Positions 32,731 through 44,600 of a stretch of DNA of 64,000 nucleotides are shown here, piece by piece. Source of the stretch: Silene latifolia (lineage: Eukaryota > Streptophyta > Magnoliopsida > Caryophyllales > Caryophyllaceae). Location of the stretch: positions 225,522,292 through 225,586,291 of the forward strand of contig NC_133534.1 of the NCBI RefSeq assembly GCF_048544455.1, given 5' to 3'. The position numbers were made by a program, and so were the translations under genes. How positions within the stretch are numbered: position 1 is the stretch's first letter; every line of letters begins with the position of its first letter. A model generated the notes under the pieces. It did no database searches. It saw only the letters and a list, made by a program, of their open reading frames with translations, and was not told where the DNA came from.

Positions 32731-35222
32731 CTATCCGAGATCTTGGGTGAGTCCGGAGACGACCGCCCGTCTCCCTATGCCTCGTTGCTTCCCTCCATCA
32801 GAGGCAGCAGCATCTACGGTGGCCGGCTCAAGAGAGGGCTCGACATTTTCAGGCACCTTTAGCCTCTCAGCCTCCTTTTCGGCCTCCTTTGCATCATAGG
32901 CCGCCTTGGCCAACGCTATCTGAGCTGCTTTCGCCGCCTCCGCCTTCTCAGCAGCCGCTGCTTCCGCAGCTTCAGCCATCTCATCCAGGAGCTGGTCATA
33001 TTTATCCCACGGGAAAGTGCCGTCGGGGTCGAGCCTTCTGATTGCCTCCTTAGCCGCCTCCTCGGCCTGGTCCCGGAATTGAACGCACATTTTAGGGAGG
33101 AGATCATCTTGAAGCATGTCTATATCCTTCTCTTTTTGAGCCAGGATAGCTGTGTGTTCCGAGCACCTCCGCCGCTTCTCGGGAGCAGATCCTCCCACTC
33201 GTCCCTCTTGGCAACCACGCCCGTCGTAGGCACCCTTATACCTCTCCGGCTCATCCATCATCTTGGCGTGGCGCCGTCGCCCTCTCAACTTTGGCCCTCT
33301 CGGCCTTCGGCAGCTTCTCAGCCTCCTCCGCACGCTTCTCGGCAACACGAAGATCCAGCTTAGCCTTTCCGGCTTCCCCTCTCGCAGCAGAGAGATCAAG
33401 CTTGAGCTTTGCAATCAGTGGCCCGGATTGGGCCGCGACCTTTTCCTGCTCCATGATGAGGGAGGCGGCTAGACGGCTCCATTTCCCCAACCTCTTATAT
33501 ATTCTCTCACCCTCCGCCACGAGCTCGGTAGGAGTAGCCTTCTGGGGTGAGGAGTCAACGGTGACATTCCTGTCACCCGCCTTCTCACTCGCTTTCTCAG
33601 GCTGCTTCCCTGCTTGCCGTTCAGTGAGAACGCCGGCTGCCGATGATGGATCTACAAAAAATTTACACAGAGCATCCATGTCACCGTGCATTGACACATC
33701 AGAAAGTCTGTCATCAGGAACGTCCAACGAACCGGCTAAATCCGAACCGCAGGTTAGATCCGTCACGGTTTGGACCCCCTCTTTTGGAGGGCGGTGGAGG
33801 CGGAGTTTCTCCCGGCGGCGGTGGAGGCAGACGGTGGGTCTTTCCTCTTCTTCGGAGAAGGGACCTTAGCAACGGTCACCTCCTCCTCAGTAATGTTGAT
33901 CACCTCCACATGATCCTTTTGGACCACCGGGGTCGAAGAGGGAGTTGGCGTTGAAACCGCCGCCGACTTGGACGCCGCCTTCTTCGATCTCCTCGGCACG
34001 CCTCCAAGAACCCGTGCATGAGCCGTCTCCTGATCCAACCCCTCGTCCTTTTTCCATGATTTCGTTGGGGGATAGCCTGCGATCTTTCAACTCAGCCGTA
34101 GGGCGCCGATTGACAACCTTCCCGTCCTTGTCAAGCCCTAGCCTCTTCAAGTCCTTCTCAGACAGATCCCGCCCAAACCGATCTGCAAGAAATCAAACAA
34201 GAGTTACATAAAGGAAGTAAAACAAGGCTCTGAAAAAGGAACACAACAAGCAAAGATGGGCCTCACACCGACCCCACTCACCCCAGTTGAGGGCCGGTAT
34301 GAGGCCGACGCGGCATAGCAGCTCATCCTGGATAATAATCCGAGTCGGGAGCGCCCATCCCTCCTCAAAGCATCAAACAGTGATCGCCCGCTTCTCATCC
34401 ACAGTAAGGGGGACAAACGAAGCGTCCATCTTAACCTTGCTACCCCGGGAGATGTGTTTCTCATACTCTTCCTGGGTCTCACACCGTAAGTGAACGGGGC
34501 TCTGGAAAGACCGAGGCAATGGGTAGTCATCCAAGACTGGACGTACACCCATCGCCCTTGCCGATCTTTGCAAGAAGTGAGTTTGTTCACAGAGACGTAG
34601 CCCGCTCCGTCGTACGCTGTACCACCCCACTTTGCCGGATTTTGACGGCCGAAGACTATGGAGGCGGCGAAACAAGTTAACTGATGGGACCTCACCCCTA
34701 AAGAGACAGATCCATACAAAGCTGACTATCGTCCTCATGGCCAACGGATGCAGCTGGGCCACGGCAACGTTCATAGCTTTGATGATGGCCATGACGTGCT
34801 CATTCAAAGGAAAAGGAGCCCATACTCCGGATGCCTAATATGCACGCCGATATGACCGGGGAGGACAGCAGACCGCCTGACCCTCCTCAGGGATAACAAT
34901 CTTATACCCCTCACCGAAGGAGAAATGATCTCCGAAAAGAGTCTCTCCGGAACTACTTGCGAATTTATTTGTAAATACACGGTCGAGGCGGTCGTGCGAG
35001 CCTCACCATGATCCGGATAGTCGTCCTTCCACCATCACAGGAGCCCCCTCATCATCAGCATCATCCTCATCCTCCAACTCCTCCAGGAGGGGCGGATCGA
35101 ACGGGAGAGGGAGACCTAGGGCCCCCAAACCTTAACGGGACGGCTTCTAGTATCCCCTCCTCGTCAAAGCGCGATGGGGAACCCCCAAGTGAAGTACTAG
35201 CCCCGGCATCAACAGAGGACAT
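32731..35222 (-). pseudogene. Retand antisense gene, apparently two exons
   Basis: On the minus strand, between integrase and the 3' LTR, a broken gene reads from the ATG at 35222 (MSSVDAGASTSLGGSPSRFD). Exon 1 (to 34282) encodes a domain similar to the putative gypsy-type transposon family: NEHVMAIIKAMNVAVAQLHP, FVWICLFRGEVPSVNLFRRL and VNKLTSCKDRQGRWVYV. A GTGAGT donor at 34281 and a TTTCTTGCAG acceptor ending at 34183 define a likely 99-bp intron. Exon 2 encodes FGRDLSEKDLKRLGLDKDGK, a basic linker and a long Ala/Glu/Lys-rich coiled coil (RAEEAEKLPKAERAKVE; EKEAERLKVPENVEPS). Several frameshifts break both parts. Retand-2 was described with two antisense ORFs here. Function unknown. Confidence 0.72.
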
Positions 35223-35399
35223 GTTCGCAACAATTACTAACGAAATAAAAGAAAATTTGTTTGTTTACCTCAAAGAAAAACACTCGCCGGATCGAAGACC
35301 GAAGATTGGAAGAAAAGAAAGCCCTTGAAAGTTTAAAGAGGAAGATTTTGGGAGAAAATTTTGGAAAATTTGAGGAAATGAAAGTAATGGCCAAAATCA

Positions 35400-35430
35400 C
35401 GGAATAACCGCCCTATTTATAGGGAAAAGC
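35400..35430 (-). promoter_or_regulatory. Candidate TATA box of the Retand antisense gene
   Basis: On the minus strand CCCTATAAATAGGGCGG lies at about 35408-35424, about 190 bp before the antisense ATG at 35222, and matches a plant TATA box. It is conserved in the duplicated block at about 40262-40278. No experimental support. Confidence 0.5.
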
Positions 35431-35915
35431 CCATGAAGAAGGACCAATCAGGGCACAGCCCATGAAGCGTCAACCAATCGCAAGCGAGACACGTGTCGGA
35501 CATGCAACCACGGAATGTCAATCGTTGCAACGCGATTGAATGTCAATCAATGCTACGATTACCAAGCGTATTCAACACGCCCATTCACATCTCTTCGCAT
35601 GTTCATCTCCCTCAACAAATTCCTAGGCACTGCTCTCCGCCGGCCACATGATCGACCAAGCCGGGAAAACGGGGCCGGGGCAATCAAAATAACCGAGCAC
35701 TCTCGGCCCTGGTCTCGGCCGGCGTCATATTATTTCCCACATCGGATACCCTTTACGCATCCATGTGGAGGGGGGTATATGGTACGGCCTAACAAGAACC
35801 ACGCCGATGCTTCCGAAGAAGCCGATACCGTAAATTTTGCAAAAATACTTGCGCAGAATATACGCTCAACATACATCGGAGCCCATACCACGGCATAGAC
35901 TACGCTGGGGCAAAT

Positions 35916-36474
35916 TGATGGGGCATATTCTCGCGGCACGACCAAGTCAACATATTGAGCAAAGTCAAGGGTATCCACAGCAAAGTCAACGACTTAGACA
36001 GTCTAGCCGATGGATCCCATCGGCACACCGGGTCTCGGCCGGACCAGCAGCCGGTAGGGACACAAACCGCGTACTCATATCCAAGACCTCGGCGAGCCGC
36101 CACAGTCCATCGGCCGAGGGTACAACGGTCTTCTCACCTGATAGCCACTTGGCCACTTGGCCACTACGTGACAAAAGGTGAATGCCTATAAATACTCCTC
36201 AACCTTCATTGAGGAAAGGATCCACAAATTGACCTAATAACCACTATTCATCTGGTAATATCTTCCTTATCTCTCTACAATATACTCTTAGCCAAGTTAC
36301 AACAACTTCTCTCTAAGTTCACTGACTTGAGCGTCGGAGTGAGTACGCTCGGCCAAAGCCGAGCCCTCAGTTTGTTCATCGTTTCAGGAGACTGCAAGGA
36401 GGATTCAAGCAAGGACATCATTCTACTAGCTACGAGTGGTAACAAACATCTGCTCTGGAATTACACCCGGAACA
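35916..36474 (+). repeat. Retand 3' LTR
   Basis: TGATGGGG to GGAACA, 559 bp, followed by the ATACT duplication. It is preceded by CTGGGGCAAAT, a short purine-rich tract that may be the plus-strand primer. The TATA box is at 36187-36194. Identical to the 5' LTR over long AT-rich stretches. Confidence 0.88.
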
Positions 36475-36859
36475 ATACTTTTGATCAGTTCTATGCTATA
36501 GGACGGTACTATAGGAAAATTGCCGAATTTTGATTAATTTAGGGGGTAAGAAGCGGTGAAGAGGGGGGCGGTCAACATTTGTTTGGGCCAAGTTGGCAGG
36601 CGGCCCATTTGGGGTACAGGCAGTCCATCTATCGACGTACGAGTAAACTACTACTCCGTACTAACTACGTAGTCAAAACTGAAAACCCTCTTCTTCTTCT
36701 TCTTCTTCCCTTCAAAAGCACATAAACAAAGAACTGAAGAAGCAAGGCGATAGTTGGTAGAAGTGAAGAGCAACAGCAGCGAGCATACATACAGAGATAG
36801 TAATGGAGGAGGTAGATGCTCCGAGCTTGAATCCAAGCATGGACATATGCGCTCAATTA
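36475..36859 (+). pseudogene. Duplicate RRP12 promoter, 5' UTR and first 19 codons
   Basis: This matches 41335-41723 closely, including the CTTCTT run in the leader and the start codon (36803). The reading frame MEEVDAPSLNPSMDICAQL is intact but at 36860 it runs into the 79-bp Retand array, giving a 54-residue chimeric ORF that stops at 36967. Everything after codon 19 is absent. It is a broken copy produced by the tandem duplication. If transcribed, it could give a short upstream transcript. Confidence 0.88.
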
Positions 36860-37260
36860 ACGCTAGAAGAATTGCTATCGAGCCATAACCCCGTTACCTT
36901 GGCAATTGGCCGAGAGCGACGGGGACACAGTGACCGATACGCTAAAAGAATTGCTATCGAGCCATAACCCCGTTACCTTGGCAATTGGCCGAGAGCGACG
37001 GGGACACAATGACCGATACGCTAGAAGAATTGCTATCGAGCCATAACCCCGTTACCTTGGCAATTGGCCGAGAGCGACGGGGACACAAAGTGACCGATAC
37101 GCCGAGAAGAATTCGCTATCGAGCCATGACCCGTTACCTTGCAATTGGCCGAGCGACGGGGACACAATGACCGATACGCTAGAAGAATTGCTATCAAGCC
37201 TTAACCCCGATTACCTCGGCAACTTGCGAGAGCAACGGGACGTCTGGTCAATACATCAAA
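36860..37260 (+). repeat. 79-bp tandem array, duplicate copy, five units
   Basis: Units begin near 36866, 36945, 37024, 37106 and 37182. They correspond one-to-one with units five to nine of the first array. Confidence 0.9.
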
Positions 37261-37636
37261 GACGTTACGCAGTTGAGATATGCATTCAAACCGCCTCGGC
37301 CATACCAAAGGTAAAAACGAGGGCACTCAATTAATAACGCAAAAGGACAAACAAAGGTGGTTGATCAATGCCTCGGCCAAGCCAAAGGCCAATAGGACAA
37401 ACTTTGTTAAAAGAATTAAAAGAGGAATACGACGTGGCTAGCCCCCATAGGGGTAAGCCTAAACACAACCTACCAAGAAAGTTTTTTTTACAAACAGGGA
37501 AAAGAAAAGCAAAAGATTACAAGCATATCAATTGAAGCGCCAAAAGATGGCAGGGAGGAAAGGCTCAATAGTTGGCCCCCGAACAGCTAAGGCTATCCGA
37601 GATGCCGGGTGAGTCTGGAGACGACCGCCCGTCTCC

Positions 37637-40076
37637 CTATGCCTGTTGCTTCCCTCCATCAGAGGCAGCAGCATCTACGGTGGCCGGCTCAAGAGAGGGC
37701 TCGACATTTTCAGGCACCTTTAGCCTCTCAGCCTCCTTTTCGGCCTCCTTTGCATCATAGGCCGCCTGGCTAACGCTTCTCCGAGCCGCTTTCGCCGCCT
37801 CCGCCTTCTCGGCAGCCGTCACGCTTCGCAGCCTTGACCATCTCATCCAGGAGCTGGTCATATTTATCCCACGGGAAAGTGCCGTCGGGGTCGAGCCTTC
37901 TGATTGCCTCCTTAGCCGCCTCCTCGGCCTGGTCCCGGAATTGAACGCACATTTTAGGGAGGAGATCATCTTGAAGCATGTCTATATCCTTCTCTTTTGA
38001 GCAGGGATAGCCTGTGTGTTCCCGAGCACCTCCGCTTTTCCGGAACAGATCCTCCCACTCGTCCCTCTTGGCAACCACGCCGTCGTAGGCACCCTTATAC
38101 CTCTCCAGCTCATCCATCATCTTGGCCGTGGCGCGTCGGCCTCCTCAACTTTGGCCCTCTCGGCCTTCAGACTTCTCGGCCTCCTCCGCACGCTTCTCGG
38201 CAACACGAAGATCCGCCTTAGCCTTTCCGGCTTCCCCTCTCGCAGCAGAGAGATCAAGCTTGAGCTTTGCAATCGGTGGCCGGATTGGGCCGCGGCCTTT
38301 CTGCTCCATGATGAGGGAGGCGGCTAGACGGCTCCATTTCCCCAACCTCTTATATATTCTCTCACCCTCCGCCACGAGCTCGGTAGGAGTAGCCTTCAGG
38401 GTGAGGAGTCAACGGTGACATTCTGTCACCCGCCTTCTCACTCGCTTTCTCAGCCGCTTCCCTTGCCGTGTTCAAAGGAGAACGCCGGCCGCCGATGATG
38501 GATCTACAAAAAAATTTACAGAGCATCCATGTCACCGTGCATTGACACATCGGAAAGTCTGTCATCGGAACGTCCAACGAATCAAGCTAAATCCGAACCG
38601 CGGGTTAGATCCGCACGGTTTGGACCTCTTTTGGAGGGCTGGTGGAGGCAGGTTTCTCCCCGGCAGCGGTGGAGGCAGACGGTGGGTCTTTCCTCTTCTT
38701 CGGAGAAGGGACCTTAGCAACGGTCACCTCCTCCTCAGTAATGTTGATCACCTCCACATGATCCTTTTGGACCACCGGGGTCGAAGAGGGAGTTGGCGTT
38801 GAAACCGCCGCCGACTTGGACGCCGCCTTCTTCGATCTCCTCGGCACGCCTCCAAGAACCCGTGCATGAGCCGTCTCCTGATCCAACCCCCTCGTCTGCT
38901 TTTCCATGATTTCGTTGGGGGATAGCCTGCGATCTTTCAACTCAGCCGTAGGGCGCCGATTGACAACCTTCCCGTCCTTGTCAAGCCCTAGCCTCTTCAA
39001 GTCCTTCTCAGACAGATCCCGCCCAAACCGATCTGCAAGAAATCAAACAAGAGTTACATAAAGGAAGTAAAACAAGGCTCTGAAAAAGGAACACAACAAG
39101 CAAAGATGGGCCTCACACCGACCCCACTCACCCCAGTTGAGGGCCGGTATGAGGCCGACGCGGCATAAAGACTCATCCTCGGATAATAACCGAGCCGGGA
39201 GCGCCATCCCTCCTCAAAGATCATCAAGCAGACGCCGCTTCTCATCCACGAGAAGGGGACAAACGAAGCGTCCATCTTAACCTTGCTACCCCGGGAGATG
39301 TGTTTCTCATACTCTTCCCGGGTCTCACACCGTAAGTGAACGGGGCTCTGGAAAGACCGAGGCAATGGGTAGTCATCCGGCACCTGGACGTACACCCATC
39401 GCCCTTGCCAGTCTTTGCAAGAAGTGAGTTTGTTCACAGAGACGTAGGCTCTCCGTCAGACATCTGTACCACCCCACTTTGCCGGATTTTGACGGCCGAA
39501 GACTATGGAGGCGGCGAAACAAGTTAAGCGATGGGACCTCACCCCTAAAGAGACAGATCCATACAAAGTCGACTATCGTCCTCATGGCCAACGGATGCGG
39601 TGGGGGCCACGGCAACGTTCATAGCTTTGATGATGGCCATGACGTGCTCATTCAAAGGAAACCGGAGCCCATACCCGGATGCCTAATATGCACGCCGATA
39701 TGACCGGGGAGGACACAGAGACCCCCCGACCCTCCTCGGGGATAACAATCTTATACCCCTCACCGAAGGAGAAATGATCTCCGAAAAGAGTCTCTCCGGA
39801 ACTACTTGCGAATTTATTTGTAAATACACGGTCGAGGGGTCGTGCGGGCCTCACCATGATCGGGATAGTCGTCCTTCCACCATCAACAGGAGCCCCCTCA
39901 TCATCAGCATCATCCTCATCCTCCAACTCCTCCAGAGGGGGGAGCGGATCAAAGAACGGGAGAGGGAGACCTAGGGCCCCCAAACCTTAACGGGACGGCT
40001 TCTAGTATCCCCTCCTCGTCAAAGCGCGATGGGGAACCCCCCCGAAGTACTAGCCCAAGGCATCAACAGAGGACAT
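37637..40076 (-). pseudogene. Duplicate copy of the Retand antisense gene
   Basis: Same content as 32731-35222, from the ATG at 40076 on the minus strand, including the GTGAGT donor, TTTCTTGCAG acceptor and coiled-coil part. It differs from the first copy mainly by short indels in GC-rich stretches, so its frames break at different places. Text such as PDDYPLPRSFQSPVHL is intact here but shifted in the first copy. Confidence 0.78.
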
Positions 40077-40772
40077 GTTCGCAACAATTACTAACGAAAT
40101 AAAAGAAAATTTGTTTGTTTACCTCAAAGAAAAACACTCACGGATCGAAGACCGAAGATTGGAAGAAAAGAAAGCCCTTGAAAGTTTAAAGAGGAAGATT
40201 TTGGGAGAAAATTTTGGAAAATTTGAGGAAATGAAAGTAATGGCCAAAATCACGGAATAACCGCCCTATTTATAGGGAAAAGCCCATGAAGAAGGACCAA
40301 TCAGACACGGCCCATGAAGCGTCAACCAATCAAAGCCAGCGGACACGTGTCGGACATGCAACCACGGAATGTCAATCGTTTGCAACAGTTGAATGTCAAT
40401 CAATGCTACAGATTACCAAGCGTATTCAACACGCCCATTCACATCTCTTCGCCCTGTTCATCTCCCTCAACAAATTCCTAGGCGTTTGCTCTCCGCCGGC
40501 CACATGATCGACCAAGCCGGGAAGCAATGGGCACGGGGGCAATCAAAAATAACCTAAGACTCTCACCGGGTCTCGGCCGGCGTCATATTATTTCCCACAT
40601 CGGATACCCTTTACGCATCCATGTGGAGGGGGGTATATGGTACGGCCTAACAAGAACCACGCCGATGCTTCGTAATAGCCGATACTTAAATTTTGCAAAA
40701 ATACTTGCGCAGAATATACGCTCAACATACATCGGAGCCCATACCACGGCATAGACTACGCTGGGGGCAAAT

Positions 40773-41334
40773 TGATGGGGCATATTCTGCACTGCTGACC
40801 AAGTCAACATATTGAGCAAAGTCAAGGGTATCCACAGCAAAGTCAACGACTTAGACAGTCTAGCCGATGGATCCCATCGGCCTGTTACACGGGTCTCGGC
40901 GGACCACTCAGCCACCGGGACACAACCGCGTACTCATATCCAAGACCCTCGGCGAGCTCACGCCACAGTCCATCGGCCGAGGGTACAACGGTCTTCTCAC
41001 CTGATAGCCACTTGGCCACTTGGCCACTACGTGACAAAAGGTGAATGCCTATAAATACTCCTCAACCTTCATTGAGGAAAGGATCCACAAATTGACCTAA
41101 TAACCACTATTCATCTGGTAATATCTTCCTTATCTCTCTACAATACACTCTTAGCCAAGTAACAACAACTTCTCTCTAAGTTCACCGACTTGAGCGTCGG
41201 GTGAGTACGCTCGCCAAAGCCGAGCCCTCGCTTTGTTCATCGTTTCGGTGAGACGCAAGGAGGATTCAAGCAAGGACATCATTCTACTAGCTACGAGTGG
41301 TAACAAACATCCGCTCCGGAATTACACCGGAACA
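40773..41334 (+). repeat. Third Retand LTR, directly upstream of RRP12
   Basis: TGATGGGG to GGAACA, 562 bp, TATA box at 41050-41057, followed by ATACT and RRP12 promoter sequence. It arose by the tandem duplication, not by a separate insertion. Its end is 329 bp before the RRP12 start codon, so LTR transcription on the plus strand would read toward RRP12. Confidence 0.88.
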
Positions 41335-41663
41335 ATACTTTTGATCGGATTACATCTTTATGGGACGGTCTTATAGGAAAATTGCCGAATTTTGATTAAT
41401 TTAGGGGTAAGAAGCGGTGAAGAGGGGGGCGGTCAACATTTGTTTGGGCCAAGTTGGCAGGCGGCCCATTTGGGGTACAGGCAGTCCATCTATCGACGTA
41501 CGAGTAAACTACTACTCCGTACTAACTACGTAGTCAAAACTGAAAACCCTCTTCTTCTTCTTCTTCTTCCCTTCAAAAGCACATAAACAAAGAACTGAAG
41601 AAGCAAGGCGATAGTTGGTAGAAGTGAAGAGCAACAGCAGCGAGCATACATACAGAGATAGTA
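41335..41663 (+). promoter_or_regulatory. RRP12 proximal promoter and 5' UTR
   Basis: The only non-transposon sequence upstream of the intact gene. It contains GGCGGCCCATTTGGGG (GGCCCA-type motifs are common in promoters of plant ribosome-biogenesis genes) at about 41460-41476, and a CTTCTT pyrimidine run at about 41550-41570 that probably lies in the leader. No clear TATA box, as is usual for such genes. The transcription start is not defined. Confidence 0.5.
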
Positions 41664-44600
41664 ATGGAGGAGGTAGATGCTCCGAGCTTGAATCCAAGCA
41701 TGGACATATGCGCTCAATTAATGCAGAGATACTCTTCCTCAACCGCCGCACAACACCGTCACCTCATTGCCACCGCCGCCGCATTAAAGTCACTCATCTT
41801 ACAACAACAAGAAATCCTCACTCCTCTTTCCTATTTCGGCGCCGCAATGTCCGCTCTATCCGATACCTCCTTTCAAAACGACGCCGCATCATCCTCCGCA
41901 CTTGCCACGCTTCTCTCCATCGCACTCCCTCTTGTTCCACAAGGTTCCATTTCTCCACAAAATGCCTCACACGCTGCTAATGTACTCGTTAGGGTTTTAG
42001 GAGACGCTGCCGCTGTCGCTTCCGCCTCTGCTGCTAAGTGTGTCGTTAAATGTTTGGGGGTTTTATTAGGGTTTTGCGACTTCTCCACCTGGAATTCTCT
42101 TCAATTGCCCTTTGAGACGCTGCTTAATTGGTGCATTGATAAGCGTCCTAAGGTGCTTTTTTACATTGCCAATTATACATATAGATTGCTATTTATGATT
42201 AGCTAATAGAGCTTCAGCTCACTATGTAGTACTCCCTCCGTCCCCGGTCATTTGTTTACCTATTCCATTTATGAGTTGCTCATTTATTTGTTTACCTTTC
42301 TGTATTGTGAATATTTTTGAAGGGTAATTTGATCATCCACATAACCTATTGTCCACTTGTCGCTTAATAACAACCCCCACAAATGGTCCCCTCCCTTAAC
42401 CTTGGTCTTTGTGCCAAAACCAAAGGTAAACAAATGACCGGGACAAAGGGAATATGTACTGGGGATTTTGTTTTCTTTTAACTTTCAGCATATTGAGATG
42501 CTGAATAAGATGTCATTGTTCTAGGTGTTCTCCGTCTCAGAAATGTAATTCATTTTTGCGGCTCCTTGTTTGTGTGGTTGCAGGTTAGAAAATGTGCGTT
42601 AGTTTACTTGGAGAATGCCTTCAAGTCTTCTCAGTCTGAAAGTGTGACGGAGAGAGCTAGTGAATTGATTCTGTCGTCACTAGAAAATTGCATGTCTAGT
42701 GCAGAGAAACTGGGCATCTTAAAAAAGTTACATGGACCTGGAAGTGATACACATCATGAGGCTGAGTGCTCGGACATTATCCATGTACTGGGTGTTGTTA
42801 GGGTTTCTTTGCCGTATCTCTCCAATCAAGTTAGTGTAAATATAATAAACAAACTACTCAAGCTTCTGGATGCTCGGCTTTCTGCATTTACCAGGCTTAT
42901 TCTTAGCGCTATTGAAGTTTTCTTAGATAAAGCAGATATTGAAGTTATAACCCTAGTAGATGAGGCCATTATTGATGCACTTGCATCGTATCTATCGACG
43001 AAAACAAACTCTGCAGATAGCCTTCTTTTGGCTGCTAAGTTAGTCAAGGTTGCTCTTGATAAAATGCATTCTGGAGACACCAGCAAATGGCAAAAGTGTT
43101 TTTCTCCCGGCGTTAAAGCTATTGCAGGTTGGTATGCAGATTGTTTTTTCTTGGCTTCAGCAATGTAAAAGTTTCTAATATGAATCATTTTCATTTAACC
43201 AGCCTTTCTGAGGGTTTAGCAATGCTTTCTAATTCATTTCCTAAACATCTATGTTCTCAGTTTTCAACCTTGTTCTTCTGGGGGTACAGATTCGAAAACA
43301 TACATTATATTGTTAGCGATCTTTTTCATGTTCTCCCCGATTCTAATGTTGTTGGTTTCATCTTTGCTTTTCTACTTTGACTGCCAGGTCTTTTGACATG
43401 TGAGGATGATATTGCTTCAGAGGCTTCAAATATTTTGAAGAAGTTGATTGATCACCAGCTTGTAGATTTTGAATCACAGCAGGCTATTGACGCTGTGAAA
43501 GACCCAAAGTCAAATACCATTGCATCAATATGCTCAGTCTTTATGAGCTTGCTGGAATCATTTCCCGACATTCCAAATGAGCATACACTAGCTGTTATAT
43601 CTGTTCTGTTTCTTAAACTTGGTATGTTGGAGTTAACTTTTCATGAGCAATTTGATTGGAAGGATTTATTTCGACTTTTTGGTTTTATTTTAAGAGGACG
43701 CTGTTCAGTTACCCAAGTTATGGTAGACCTCTTCTTAAACACTCGTTCGTTAATTGCTATGTGGGCATAAAGTTGTTTATGTCGCATTTGATTTGTCATT
43801 GCTATGTTCAAACATCAAAGATGTTGGCTTGACTTCCTGGACGAGTTTGAATTCTGGAAGCCACGAGAAAATGACTTAACGAAATAAGTAGTTCTGTGGA
43901 TTATCTTTTCTGTCTTGCCTTTCCGTAAAATCCAATCCTGTTTCCTGAGGGTAGGAAGGTTTTGCTGTCATGTTGCCATTGGAGTGTGCTTTCAAATTCT
44001 TCAATTGTTACTCAATGCTGTTTAATAAGAACGCCATTCTTTGTAGTCTGTCATGGGGTTATTATACCGATCAACAAATTTAATTACTTTTATCAGTGTC
44101 TCACCAAAATTTCCCTTGCATTATACAAACAGCCTTATAGCTTTTTATTAACTTCCACAATCCAAACTCTGGGGCACTCTCTTCTCTCTAAGTCTGTGCG
44201 TTTAGTTGGTATCAACAGCCGTGGGGTTGATTGTTGCCTTGATGGTGATTTAAGTGAATCATCGTTTATTTGAGTCTGATTGGGATTCGGTCAAAGTCAA
44301 GTAACTCGAATCGTTATAATATGAGCCCAGGAGTGTGTAGTACACGCTCATTATAAGCGATTATTGAGGTTACGGGTTTCGAGACAAGTAAAAGTGTAAA
44401 ACAAGTTATTATAAGTTTGGACAAATTTTGGTCGAGAATAGGTCTGATTCTATCTACGTTCTTAAGTATCAAAAGGTGTTTTGGTGCCTGTGTCCTCAGC
44501 ACCTGTTGAGTCCGGCTGGCCAGTGAGCAATGATTATTCGTTTGCTTTTCGTACTTGACCAATATTTGCTTAATTTCTTCAATATTTGATCATTGGTCTC

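Larger units (their letters stand above)
25461..36474 (+). mobile_element. Retand-2-like Ty3/gypsy retrotransposon (Tat lineage), 11,014 bp
   Basis: The element starts TGATGGGGCA, ends CCGGAACA, and is flanked by ATACT on both sides (25456-25460 and 36475-36479). The order is 5' LTR, primer-binding site, gag, protease, RT, RNase H, a second (archaeal-type) RNase H, integrase, a 79-bp tandem array, an antisense gene, polypurine tract and 3' LTR. Dual RNase H and RT text such as MCVDFTNLNKACPKD are typical of the Tat lineage. As I recall, Retand-2 of Silene latifolia is 11.1 kb, has antisense ORFs between pol and the right LTR, and carries a tandem repeat, which is a very close match. The coding frames are broken in many places. 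Confidence 0.88.
36860..41723 (+). repeat. 4,864-bp tandem duplicate of 31995-36859
   Basis: The block repeats, in the same order and orientation, five 79-bp units, the antisense gene, the 3' LTR, and the RRP12 promoter plus first codons. The phase of variant units (the AAAAG variant at 32079 and 36945; the CGCC/CGCCG variant at 32237 and 37106) fixes the left breakpoint at about 31995. The junction joins RRP12 codon 19 to array sequence with about one base of shared sequence. Length from breakpoint to breakpoint agrees on both copies. Confidence 0.9.

Noticed and set aside
33291-33869. 192-residue plus-strand ORF
   Set aside because: A mirror of the antisense coiled-coil gene; Ser/Ala-rich text is what that GC-rich strand gives in the wrong frame.
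35955-36191. ORF repeated in each Retand LTR (MSKVKGIHSKVNDLDSLADG)
   Set aside because: Present in all three LTRs because the sequence is copied; it is LTR sequence before the TATA box, with no start context or known domain.
40773-41334. Independent third Retand insertion
   Set aside because: Flanks on both sides match the duplicated unit, so the LTR was copied by the tandem duplication.
43962-44273. 103-residue ORF in RRP12 intron 3
   Set aside because: No similarity to RRP12, and the flanking exons already join in frame across the intron.
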